DNA from: an uncultured bacterium
GTDB lineage: Bacteria; Cyanobacteriota; Vampirovibrionia; Gastranaerophilales; Gastranaerophilaceae
Direction: 5' to 3'
Length of the DNA stretch: 6,310 nt
Assembly (NCBI GenBank): GCA_900553845.1
Contig: USEW01000112.1
Location: 1 to 6,310, forward strand
Numbering within the stretch: position 1 is the stretch's first letter; every line of letters begins with the position of its first letter. The position numbers and the translations under genes were made by a program. Positions 1 through 6,310 of this stretch are shown here, one piece after another. The notes below the pieces were generated by a model. The model was given only the letters and a program-made list of their open reading frames with translations, was not told the origin of the DNA and made no database searches.

Positions 1-2059
1 TATAAAAGGCTTTATATAACCCACATTGTCCCCAAGCTAAAGGAGTATTTATACCAACTGTATATTTCACTTCAACCTCATTACTATCAGGATTAACATA
101 TGTAACAGCTTGATAAGCTTCCGGTACAGCCCAACTGGGAGAAATTTCTCCGTTTGCTTTTATTTGATTTGATTCATTAGCTTTGTCATCGGTAATTCTT
201 GCCAATGCTCTGTTTAAATTAAGATCAACATTCTCTTTTAATTCTTTAGCCTTAGCAATAGTTTCATCATTTAAAGTTATAAATCCTTGTTCTATTGCCA
301 AATTTAACTGACTAAGCAATTTTAAATAACCAACGCTCATTTGTGATTGAAAAGTCCATTGAGCCTCATGGTTACTTTCATCAACCAAGTGTTTTCTTTC
401 TTCTTGAGCTTCTTTTGTTGAGGCATCTTTTGAACCAAAATCTTCCAATTTTTCTTTCCAAGTAAAACTAATTTTTGCTTCAGGTGTTTGTGCTAGATTA
501 TAGTTTGTATTTAAATAACTATCATCTTTATAACGCATTATGCCATATTCGCCAACTAAGTTATCTTCTAATTGTCCAAGTATAACTCTTTTTTTATTTA
601 TATCATCTAAAGGATCTTCTGAAAATTTTAAACCATTCATATTTGTAATAAATAAAGATGTTGCATCATATGGTCTTAAAGGGTGTTCTTCAAAAGTACC
701 CTTACAAAATGCTTTTGATAATCTTTCATAACCATTAGCAATCATTTTTTGTATAGTTGCTTGTTCGCATTGAAAACCTATTCCCGCCATTTCATTAAGA
801 ATATCTTCCCTTATTTGCGTTATCTGTTCATTTTTATCATAATCTTTATTAAACATTAAATCAGAAAAAGTATTTAAAGCTTTCACAATTGTTGCAGTAT
901 CACAAGCTGTTCCTCCTTCAAAAGGAACTTCTTCCCAATTACCTGCAGTTCTTGCATATGGATAATTAATATCATAAAAATATCTAACCAGATATGCTAT
1001 AGATGTTTTAACTTCTTTAGGAATTTGAGCAGCACTTTGATATCCATAATCTTTTTTATTTTCTGTTCTTAAACCGGAAATTATCATTTTGGAAAAAGTT
1101 TGCAGTGCTAAGCCATGTGATTCAAGTCTTTTATTGTTAAACCACTGTTCATCAGGCTCACACTTTCCATTTTTTGTAATTAATACATGAGCAATTCCTT
1201 GGATATTATGAACACCTTCTATATAATCTTTAGGCTCATAAAGTTCATTATGTTCTTTTCCCATTTCATCTTTATATTTATCACTATCATGAATTTTATC
1301 AAATATCTTTTTTTGAGCATCATCTGCATAAAATTTTGCAAAAGTTAGAAGTGTTGCTTTTAGTGTGTTAATATCATTATACCTCAAGTAATCATTTGCT
1401 ATATGCATTGAATCTGTTATCCAAACTCTTGCTCCCATTTCCCAATTTTCAGTTTCAGAGACCCCTGAAGTCTTTGAAAGTCCGGTATTTTTATCTATTT
1501 TGAAAAGAAATACATTGTTATCAGTTAATAATTTTTTCATTTGTTGTAAAGTATTTTTGTTATAATTTTTTTGCATTAAACCGGCAATCTGCCCATTAAA
1601 AACTTTTAGATTTGGAACATTTTTAATAGAATATGTTTGCATTCGTGGAACTGATAATTGTACATCCAAAGTTTTTATAAAATCACTTAAATTATATACC
1701 AAACTACCACTAGGGCTATAATGAGGCATAAAAGTTTCTAAAGTGATATCATCTTGTTCATCAGTTGGAAAATATTGTTTCATTAAACTTAAAGTATCTT
1801 CTGAAATAGAATCTCTAAATTTTTTTTCCAGTTCTTGATTATTAATTATTTTTTTGTTCTCCGAAGTTTTATTTATTGATGAAAACAAAGGTTTTACCAT
1901 ATTTTGTAACGCTTTCAATGTTTCTAATAAAACAAATGAGTTCTTATTTGAGAGTATACTTGTTGATTTAAATTTACTAGAAAATTCTGGTTTAACCCCA
2001 AAATTAATCTTTGCTTTTGTTGAACATTTTGGTAAAAAAGTATTATTAGTAATTCTCAT
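1..2059 (-). CDS. GH15-like (glucoamylase / phosphorylase kinase alpha-beta type) protein, 3' end outside window
   Basis: An open frame of 686 codons reads from ATG at 2057-2059 to the left edge without a stop. GAAAGG at 2067-2072, 7 bases upstream, supports this start. The protein resembles the (alpha/alpha)6-barrel family of glucoamylases and phosphorylase kinase alpha/beta subunits. Residues 1 to about 100 are a Lys/Asn/Ser-rich tail with no signal peptide or membrane segment, so it is probably cytoplasmic. Barrel-type motifs follow: VWITDSMH (212-219), ESHGLAL (313-319), GNWEEVP (373-379), RPYDATSLF (462-470), HEAQW (564-568), PEAYQ (646-650) and TPLAWGQ (672-678). By family analogy a Glu of WEE would be the general acid, and E647 is a candidate base. 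The usual Arg before Asp in 'W-x-R-D' is Thr215 here, which may change substrate binding. The role is probably hydrolysis, binding or regulation in alpha-glucan metabolism. Family-level confidence is good; activity and substrate are unknown. Confidence 0.75.
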   Translation of the reverse strand, partial: MRITNNTFLPKCSTKAKINFGVKPEFSSKFKSTSILSNKNSFVLLETLKALQNMVKPLFSSINKTSENKKIINNQELEKKFRDSISEDTLSLMKQYFPTDEQDDITLETFMPHYSPSGSLVYNLSDFIKTLDVQLSVPRMQTYSIKNVPNLKVFNGQIAGLMQKNYNKNTLQQMKKLLTDNNVFLFKIDKNTGLSKTSGVSETENWEMGARVWITDSMHIANDYLRYNDINTLKATLLTFAKFYADDAQKKIFDKIHDSDKYKDEMGKEHNELYEPKDYIEGVHNIQGIAHVLITKNGKCEPDEQWFNNKRLESHGLALQTFSKMIISGLRTENKKDYGYQSAAQIPKEVKTSIAYLVRYFYDINYPYARTAGNWEEVPFEGGTACDTATIVKALNTFSDLMFNKDYDKNEQITQIREDILNEMAGIGFQCEQATIQKMIANGYERLSKAFCKGTFEEHPLRPYDATSLFITNMNGLKFSEDPLDDINKKRVILGQLEDNLVGEYGIMRYKDDSYLNTNYNLAQTPEAKISFTWKEKLEDFGSKDASTKEAQEERKHLVDESNHEAQWTFQSQMSVGYLKLLSQLNLAIEQGFITLNDETIAKAKELKENVDLNLNRALARITDDKANESNQIKANGEISPSWAVPEAYQAVTYVNPDSNEVEVKYTVGINTPLAWGQCGLYKAFY

Positions 2060-2177
2060 CTTTAAACCTTTCTGTCTTTATACCTTACATTTTATATCAA
2101 CATAGCAGTATATAATAAAATGTTATCAAGTCTTATATTTCAAATGTATGAACAAAAAATATTTAAAGGATAAATTT

Positions 2178-2208
2178 TGTCTGCTAAGGCCAAAAAACTT
2201 AACAGACA
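2178..2208 (-). terminator. Hairpin between thrC and the GH15-like gene, probable terminator
   Basis: The arms TGTCTGCTAAG (2178-2188) and CTTAACAGACA (2198-2208) are inverted repeats with one mismatch, giving an 11-pair stem and a 9-base loop. On the minus strand the odd position is a tolerated T-G pair; on the plus strand it is a C-A mismatch. The hairpin begins 14 bases past the thrC stop, the expected place for a terminator of hom-thrC. However, on the minus strand the stem is followed by AAAATTT rather than a clean T run; the five-T run (2209-2213) lies on the plus-strand side. It may be a weak terminator, a bidirectional one, or an mRNA 3'-end stabilising hairpin. Confidence 0.5.
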
Positions 2209-2221
2209 TTTTTACTTGTAA

Positions 2222-3289
2222 TTATATTCCCATATTTTTTACAATTTCATTCATATTACATTTAGTTTTATGAACTTTTGATACACCATAATTTATAGCA
2301 TTATCAGGATCTTTTAAACCATTACCTGTTAAAGTACAGGTTATTACACTATTTTCTTCAATAAGTCCGATATTATTTGCTTTTATAAGTCCAGCTACTG
2401 AAGCTGCTGACGATGGTTCACAAAAAATGCCTTCATTTTGAGCTATTAATTTATAGGCATTTATAATTTCTTCATCAGTTACAGAATCAATTGTCCCATT
2501 TGATTTATCACGAGCATTTTCAGCTTTTTCCCAGCTTGCCGGATTACCAATACGAATAGCAGTAGCAAGTGTTTCTGGCTTTAAAATACGTTCGCCTTTA
2601 ACTATTGCGGCAGCTCCTAAAGCCTCATATCCCATCATTTTGGGAATTTTAGTCGATTTTTTTAATTCATACCATTCACTAAATCCTTTGAAATATGCTG
2701 TAATATTTCCAGCATTACCAACAGGAATAAAATGATAATCAGGCGCATCACATAAATCTTCAATTATTTCAAAAGATGCTGTTTTTTGTCCCTCAATTCG
2801 ATATGGATTCAAGGAATTTACAAGCTGTATTGGATAATTTTTCGAAATATCAAGCACCATTTCCAAAGCTTCATCAAAATTACCATCAATTGCTATTATA
2901 CAAGCACCATACATCATAGCTTGAGAAAGTTTGCCCATTGCAATATAACCATCAGGAATTAAAACATAACATTTTAAACCTGACTTTGCAGCATAAGCAG
3001 CAGCGGATGCACTTGTATTGCCAGTTGAAGCACAAATGATTGCCTTTGCACCATCTTCAACTGCTTTTGAAACAGCCATTGTCATGCCTCTATCTTTAAA
3101 ACTACCTGTTGGATTTAAGCCGTCATATTTTAAATATAGCTTACAATTTTTTAACCCTATTTTAGAAGCCAAATTCTTAGCTTCAATTAATGGTGTTTTA
3201 CCTTCAAGCAAACTTACAATTGGAGTATTATCTGATACAGGTAAATACTCTTTATAGGTTTCTATAAGACCTTTATATTTTGAACACAT
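2222..3289 (-). CDS. thrC: Threonine synthase (PLP-dependent)
   Basis: It converts O-phosphohomoserine and water to threonine and phosphate, the last step of threonine synthesis, in the cytoplasm. The 355-residue length fits the short bacterial ThrC class (Mycobacterium/Bacillus type) rather than the longer enteric/yeast type. Visible fold type II PLP motifs in order: LLEGKTPL (27-34), GLNPTGSFKDRGMTMAV (57-73) with K65 as the predicted PLP Schiff-base lysine, ASTGNTSASAAAYAA (87-101), the PLP phosphate-binding loop GNAGN (191-195), the TAIRIGNPASW segment (243-253), EPSSAAS (291-297) and TGNGLKDPD (321-329). All key motifs are intact. The ATG at 3287-3289 is preceded by AAGGAG (3301-3306), 11 bases upstream, which overlaps the hom stop codon. 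The 15-base gap to hom implies cotranscription and probable translational coupling. Other PLP lyases of this fold, such as threonine dehydratase, are unlikely given the ThrC-specific N-terminus and hom next door. Confidence 0.97.
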   Translation of the reverse strand: MCSKYKGLIETYKEYLPVSDNTPIVSLLEGKTPLIEAKNLASKIGLKNCKLYLKYDGLNPTGSFKDRGMTMAVSKAVEDGAKAIICASTGNTSASAAAYAAKSGLKCYVLIPDGYIAMGKLSQAMMYGACIIAIDGNFDEALEMVLDISKNYPIQLVNSLNPYRIEGQKTASFEIIEDLCDAPDYHFIPVGNAGNITAYFKGFSEWYELKKSTKIPKMMGYEALGAAAIVKGERILKPETLATAIRIGNPASWEKAENARDKSNGTIDSVTDEEIINAYKLIAQNEGIFCEPSSAASVAGLIKANNIGLIEENSVITCTLTGNGLKDPDNAINYGVSKVHKTKCNMNEIVKNMGI

Positions 3290-3304
3290 TTATTGTATAT
3301 CTCC

Positions 3305-4582
3305 TTAATTTAATACACGAATTAAACTCTTTATTTCACAAATTGATTCATCATTTTTCATATCAGCTATTGCATTTGCAACATCAGATTCTTTTGATTG
3401 TGAAGTAATCACAACAATTTTAGCCATGTTATCGTTTTCAATACCACGCTGCATAACAGTTTGAATGCTTATATTATTGTCTCCACAGATTTTACCTATT
3501 GTGCCGATTACACCTTTATGGTCTTGTGCAACAATAAGCATATAATATTCATTCAATGTTTGAGAAATTTCAATTTGATTGGCTTTTGAATCTTGTGTTT
3601 TCATCATTAAATTTAATGATTTAGTTTCACTTGTATTTTCAAGCTCGCTTGCTAAAATTAAAATATCTCCAACAACCGAACTTGCTGTTGGCATTTCGCC
3701 AGCTCCAGGGCCCATAAAACAAACTTCTCCAACAGGTATTCCACAAACTTTTACAGCGTTTGTTGCATTATTTATTTTAGCCAACACATTGTCATTATTA
3801 ACTAAAACAGGGTGAACACGTATATCTGCTTCATTTTTTTCATTCATGCTGGCTTGTGCCACAAGTTTTATTGTATAGCCAAGTTCGCTAGCAAATGAAA
3901 TATCTTCATCTGTTATTTTCGTTATACCTTCTGTGTATATTTTATTTATATCTACCTGACTATTAAATCCAATTTTTGCCAATGTACAAATTTTATATGC
4001 AGCATCATATCCCATAACGTCATTTGTCGGGTCGGTTTCAGCATATCCCAATTCTTGTGCTTCTTTTAAAACATCATCATATGATTCTTTATTTTCTTTC
4101 ATCTTTGTCAATATATAATTTGTAGTTCCATTTAAAATACCTTGAATTTTTAATATTTTATTAGCGCATAACGTCATTTTCAATGGCATTATAATTGGTA
4201 TGCCCCCTGCTATAGCTGCTTCATATAAAATTATTAAATTTTTTTGATTTGCTATTTTAAATAAATCGTCACCATGTTTTGCTAGTAATTCTTTATTTGC
4301 CGTTACTATATGTTTGCGATTGTGAAGAGCTGTTTTAATTAAATCATACGCTGGATTTACACCGCCTGCAACTTCAACAATTATATCAATTTCAGGGTCA
4401 TTGACAAGTTCATAGGCATTATCAGTTATGATACTTTCATCTAAATTTTCAATATTACGTTTTTTATTTTTATTTTTAACTGCTATTTGAACTATTTTTA
4501 TATTAGGAAAATTCTTTAATGTTTTAACAACACCGCAACCTACAGTTCCTAAACCTATTATACCTATATTTATTTTTTTCAC
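3305..4582 (-). CDS. hom: Homoserine dehydrogenase with C-terminal ACT domain
   Basis: It reduces aspartate 4-semialdehyde to homoserine with NAD(P)H, the branch point to threonine and methionine, in the cytoplasm. The 425-residue length is typical of monofunctional bacterial Hom; there is no aspartokinase domain. Domains: N-terminal Rossmann fold with GLGTVG (10-15); TANKELLAKHG (94-104) with K97; catalytic/substrate domain with YEAAIAGGIPI (120-130), GILNGTTNYILT (148-159), YAETDPTNDVMGYDAAYK (180-197) and GPGAGEMPTASSVVGD (291-306); and an ACT domain at about 345-420 (AQDHKGVIGTIG near its start), which in this family is associated with feedback control by threonine. The start is GTG at 4580-4582, with GGAG at 4594-4597, 11 bases upstream. 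The protein begins directly with the KINIGIIGLG strand, so no longer start is needed. It leads the hom-thrC pair; no threonine leader peptide or attenuator is visible in the 74 bases upstream. Confidence 0.96.
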   Translation of the reverse strand: MKKINIGIIGLGTVGCGVVKTLKNFPNIKIVQIAVKNKNKKRNIENLDESIITDNAYELVNDPEIDIIVEVAGGVNPAYDLIKTALHNRKHIVTANKELLAKHGDDLFKIANQKNLIILYEAAIAGGIPIIMPLKMTLCANKILKIQGILNGTTNYILTKMKENKESYDDVLKEAQELGYAETDPTNDVMGYDAAYKICTLAKIGFNSQVDINKIYTEGITKITDEDISFASELGYTIKLVAQASMNEKNEADIRVHPVLVNNDNVLAKINNATNAVKVCGIPVGEVCFMGPGAGEMPTASSVVGDILILASELENTSETKSLNLMMKTQDSKANQIEISQTLNEYYMLIVAQDHKGVIGTIGKICGDNNISIQTVMQRGIENDNMAKIVVITSQSKESDVANAIADMKNDESICEIKSLIRVLN

Positions 4583-4610
4583 TTTATTACATTCTCCAAA
4601 TATTTAACTT

Positions 4611-4616
4611 ATTATA
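4611..4616 (-). promoter_or_regulatory. Possible -10 box for hom-thrC
   Basis: A perfect TATAAT reads on the minus strand here, 14 bases upstream of the hom Shine-Dalgarno sequence. It would give a very short leader and make hom-thrC an independent unit. No good -35 hexamer is found: at a 17-base spacing the sequence is TAATTC. In such AT-rich DNA a TATAAT by chance is common, so this is only a candidate. Confidence 0.3.
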
Positions 4617-4627
4617 TTATTAAACCA

Positions 4628-4658
4628 CAAAAAGAATTACTTTAATACATCTGTAATT
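4628..4658 (-). terminator. Weak hairpin plus T run after the glycosyltransferase
   Basis: On the minus strand AATTAC (4653-4658) and GTAATT (4635-4640) can pair around a 12-base loop, followed by C and five T (4629-4633). The hairpin begins at the glycosyltransferase stop codon. The stem is only six pairs and mostly A-T, so it would be a poor terminator; readthrough into hom is possible. Confidence 0.25.
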
Positions 4659-5949
4659 ATATTAAAATATATCGGTTTCTTTTAATCATACTTTCCATTT
4701 CTGCTTGTATGTTTTGTTGTTTAAAATCTTTTTTAACATCTTTATAATTATATAAAGTAAATAATATCACGTCAGGATTTAAATCTTTTATTTCGTCTGG
4801 ACAAATTGTAGTAAAACCTTTGTAGTTTGATCGCGTTGAGTATTTTTTATCCGATACAGCAATTATATTCAATTTTGACAAATCGTAATTATTAAATAAG
4901 TGCTCTGCGATTGTTCCTGTACCGTATATTAATATTTTATTATTCTTGTACTTCTTGGCAAGTTTGTCTATATATTTTTGTTCGTCAACAAATTCTAAAT
5001 ATTCTTTCCATTTTTTATCATTTTGCATAAACAAAAACTTTTTATTACAAAAATTATAGTAAAAAATAACTTTTAATAAAAATAAAATGAAAACCTTAAT
5101 AAATATTATTCTCTGCAAAATAGTTAAAGGTTCGTATAAACAAAATATATTATACATAGAATTATTGTAAAATAAATAATTTAATTTCAAATCCTGTTTT
5201 ATTGACTGACTAAAATTTCTACAATATCCCATTTTAACATTATTTAAAATATCTTGTCTTAATTTTTTATTTTTTATTAAATATGACGAGTTAAAATACC
5301 CGATCCCCCAAAACATATTTTTTCGCCATTTGGGTATTTCATCTTCATTTTCATAACCGCGAATATAACAATTATAACTACTATTACCCAAATAGGTGTG
5401 AATAAAATCTTTATTATTGTCATTTATATTCTTTGCAATCAACGCAAGATGTGGAAACATATTTGAAATATTATCGTACATATTTGCAATAACTGTATCT
5501 GTAAAATTTGAAACTTTATATATGCATCCCGGAACAAACGAAGATTTTGTAAATATAGATGGAATATCATTATCCGTTTTTTGAACAAAAATCACATCAT
5601 ATTCATCATCTATAGCTTTTTCAATTTGCTCAAAACCTTCAAAATCATATGTGTCATCATCACATAATACCCAAATATATTTTTTACAGGCCATAGTATA
5701 AGCCTTTGCAATATTTGCATTTCCACCAATATTACGAAGGTTTTTTACATATTTTATATTATTATATTTAGCTTGATATTCAAAAATTAAATTAGAAGTC
5801 CCATCATTTGAATTATTATCTAAAATTGTAATATCAATATTACGTATTGGAGATTTATCATTATCAAATATCTGCTCAAAAGTTCTTTTTAAAAATCTTT
5901 CTCGGTTATATGTTATAAGTATAATTTCTAACTCGTCATTTAAGTTCAT
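4657..5949 (-). CDS. Family 2 glycosyltransferase with C-terminal Rossmann-like domain
   Basis: It is predicted to transfer a sugar from a nucleotide-sugar donor during assembly of a surface glycan; donor and acceptor cannot be read from the sequence. Residues 8-115 are a GT-A (GT2) fold: IILITYNRERFLKRTF (9-24), ITILDNNSNDGT (40-51), NIGGNANIAKAY (73-84) and the metal/donor-binding CDDD (96-99). Residues 120-275 are a variable acceptor-side region. Residues about 279-299 are strongly hydrophobic and may anchor the protein at the membrane. Residues about 336-425 form a second nucleotide-binding-like unit: KILIYGTGTIAEHLF (338-352), then IIAVSDKK (362-369) and PDVILFTLYNYKDV (392-405). This resembles the small Rossmann domains attached to sugar-modifying enzymes and methyltransferases. 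The ATG at 5947-5949 has AGGAAAGG 6 bases upstream (5956-5963), overlapping the stop of the gene before it. The gene is much more AT-rich than hom and thrC. The GT2 call is secure; the C-terminal function is inferred. Confidence 0.88.
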   Translation of the reverse strand: MNLNDELEIILITYNRERFLKRTFEQIFDNDKSPIRNIDITILDNNSNDGTSNLIFEYQAKYNNIKYVKNLRNIGGNANIAKAYTMACKKYIWVLCDDDTYDFEGFEQIEKAIDDEYDVIFVQKTDNDIPSIFTKSSFVPGCIYKVSNFTDTVIANMYDNISNMFPHLALIAKNINDNNKDFIHTYLGNSSYNCYIRGYENEDEIPKWRKNMFWGIGYFNSSYLIKNKKLRQDILNNVKMGYCRNFSQSIKQDLKLNYLFYNNSMYNIFCLYEPLTILQRIIFIKVFILFLLKVIFYYNFCNKKFLFMQNDKKWKEYLEFVDEQKYIDKLAKKYKNNKILIYGTGTIAEHLFNNYDLSKLNIIAVSDKKYSTRSNYKGFTTICPDEIKDLNPDVILFTLYNYKDVKKDFKQQNIQAEMESMIKRNRYILI

Positions 5950-5961
5950 TATAAACCTTTC

Positions 5962-6310
5962 CTAATTAACATAAATTCTATGTTTATTTTTTTGCAAAAT
6001 TGGAGACAATTTTTTATTTTTAAAGGCAAAAAATGAAAGCTTCTCTTTTATATTATCCTTTAGATTCTTTGCCAAATTAATCTCAATATTACTTAAGATA
6101 TCATCAAAAATATTTTCAGGCAATCTAGTTTGAAAGCTTGGTTGCAACTCACTTTCTATTTTGCATATATTTTTGGGCGAACTAATTTTAACACCACATT
6201 TTAGTAAAAAACTTTTAAAATTGTTATAATTTTTACTAAAACTTTTATTGAAATCATCATAATTAAGACTATCATATAGTTTTTCAATATCTATATTTTT
6301 ATTAATTATT
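5962..6310 (-). CDS. Unrecognised protein, C-terminal 115 residues only
   Basis: The frame is open from the right edge of the window to TAG at 5962-5964, so the start lies outside. A TTG at 6145-6147 could be taken for a start of a 61-residue protein, but the frame continues upstream for 54 more codons without a stop and with similar composition, and no Shine-Dalgarno sequence was seen before the TTG. The visible part is Lys/Asn/Ile-rich and soluble, with a probable helical stretch (about residues 68-95 of the visible portion: LPENIFDDILSNIEIN then NLKDNIKEK) and a basic tail ending NKHRIYVN. I recognise no family. The 12-base gap to the glycosyltransferase, whose ribosome-binding site overlaps this stop codon, suggests one operon and perhaps a role in the same surface-glycan pathway. 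Confidence 0.7.
   Translation of the reverse strand, partial: IINKNIDIEKLYDSLNYDDFNKSFSKNYNNFKSFLLKCGVKISSPKNICKIESELQPSFQTRLPENIFDDILSNIEINLAKNLKDNIKEKLSFFAFKNKKLSPILQKNKHRIYVN

Noticed and set aside
540..731. Plus-strand open frame of 63 codons
   Set aside because: It lies wholly antisense to the GH15-like gene, which has coherent family motifs in this stretch; no ribosome-binding site or recognisable product.
1854..2105. Plus-strand open frame of 83 codons
   Set aside because: Mostly antisense to the start of the GH15-like gene and low complexity; the minus-strand frame has a good start and Shine-Dalgarno sequence.
2099..2143. Promoter for the GH15-like gene built from TTGATA or TTGAAA with TATTAT or TATGTT
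   Set aside because: The best hexamer pairs have spacings of 19-20 bases, and many equally good combinations occur by chance in this AT-rich region; no single site can be supported.
3018..3257. Plus-strand open frame of 79 codons inside thrC
   Set aside because: Shadow of the conserved PLP-binding region of thrC.
3579..3815. Plus-strand open frame of 78 codons inside hom
   Set aside because: Shadow of the conserved GPGAGEMPTASS region of hom.
4587..4592. ATG followed directly by TAA just after the hom Shine-Dalgarno, as a possible start-stop regulatory element
   Set aside because: It sits one base from GGAG, too close for initiation, and such a hexamer is likely by chance in this AT-rich leader.
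5962..6147. Self-contained 61-residue protein starting at TTG
   Set aside because: The same frame stays open to the window edge for 54 more codons, so this is more likely the C-terminal part of a longer gene.

Overview
This is a very AT-rich bacterial window in which every supported gene lies on the minus strand. In transcription order (right to left) it holds the 3' end of an unrecognised gene, a family 2 glycosyltransferase with an extra C-terminal Rossmann-like domain, homoserine dehydrogenase (hom), threonine synthase (thrC), and the first 686 codons of a large protein of the glucoamylase / phosphorylase-kinase-alpha class (GH15-like), which runs off the left edge. No RNA gene, mobile element, CRISPR array or prophage signal was seen.

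The organism cannot be fixed from this sequence alone. Low GC, a compact ThrC close to the actinobacterial/Bacillus short form, and a GH15 / phosphorylase-kinase-like protein whose N-terminal tail carries an 'INFG' motif are compatible with an uncultured gut bacterium of the Gastranaerophilales (Vampirovibrionia/Melainabacteria, non-photosynthetic relatives of cyanobacteria). This is a tentative inference from remembered protein style. Other AT-rich anaerobes are not excluded.

Layout. Positions 1-2059: GH15-like CDS, 3' end outside the window. Positions 2060-2221: intergenic, with a strong hairpin that probably separates it from thrC. Positions 2222-3289: thrC. Positions 3305-4582: hom, starting with GTG and lying 15 bases upstream of thrC, so the two are very probably one operon. 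Positions 4583-4656: short AT-rich gap with a TATAAT box and a weak hairpin. Positions 4657-5949: glycosyltransferase. Positions 5962-6310: C-terminal 115 residues of an unidentified protein, 12 bases upstream of the glycosyltransferase and probably cotranscribed with it.

Functionally there are three blocks. The right-hand pair looks like the end of a cell-surface glycan cluster. The middle pair supplies two of the three steps from aspartate semialdehyde to threonine; homoserine kinase (thrB) is not in the window and must be encoded elsewhere if the pathway is complete. The left gene is probably involved in alpha-glucan metabolism or its control. Nothing here clearly forms a new system. The points most worth a second look are the GH15-like protein, with WEE retained but the usual Arg of the 'W-x-R-D' motif replaced, and the glycosyltransferase/Rossmann fusion.
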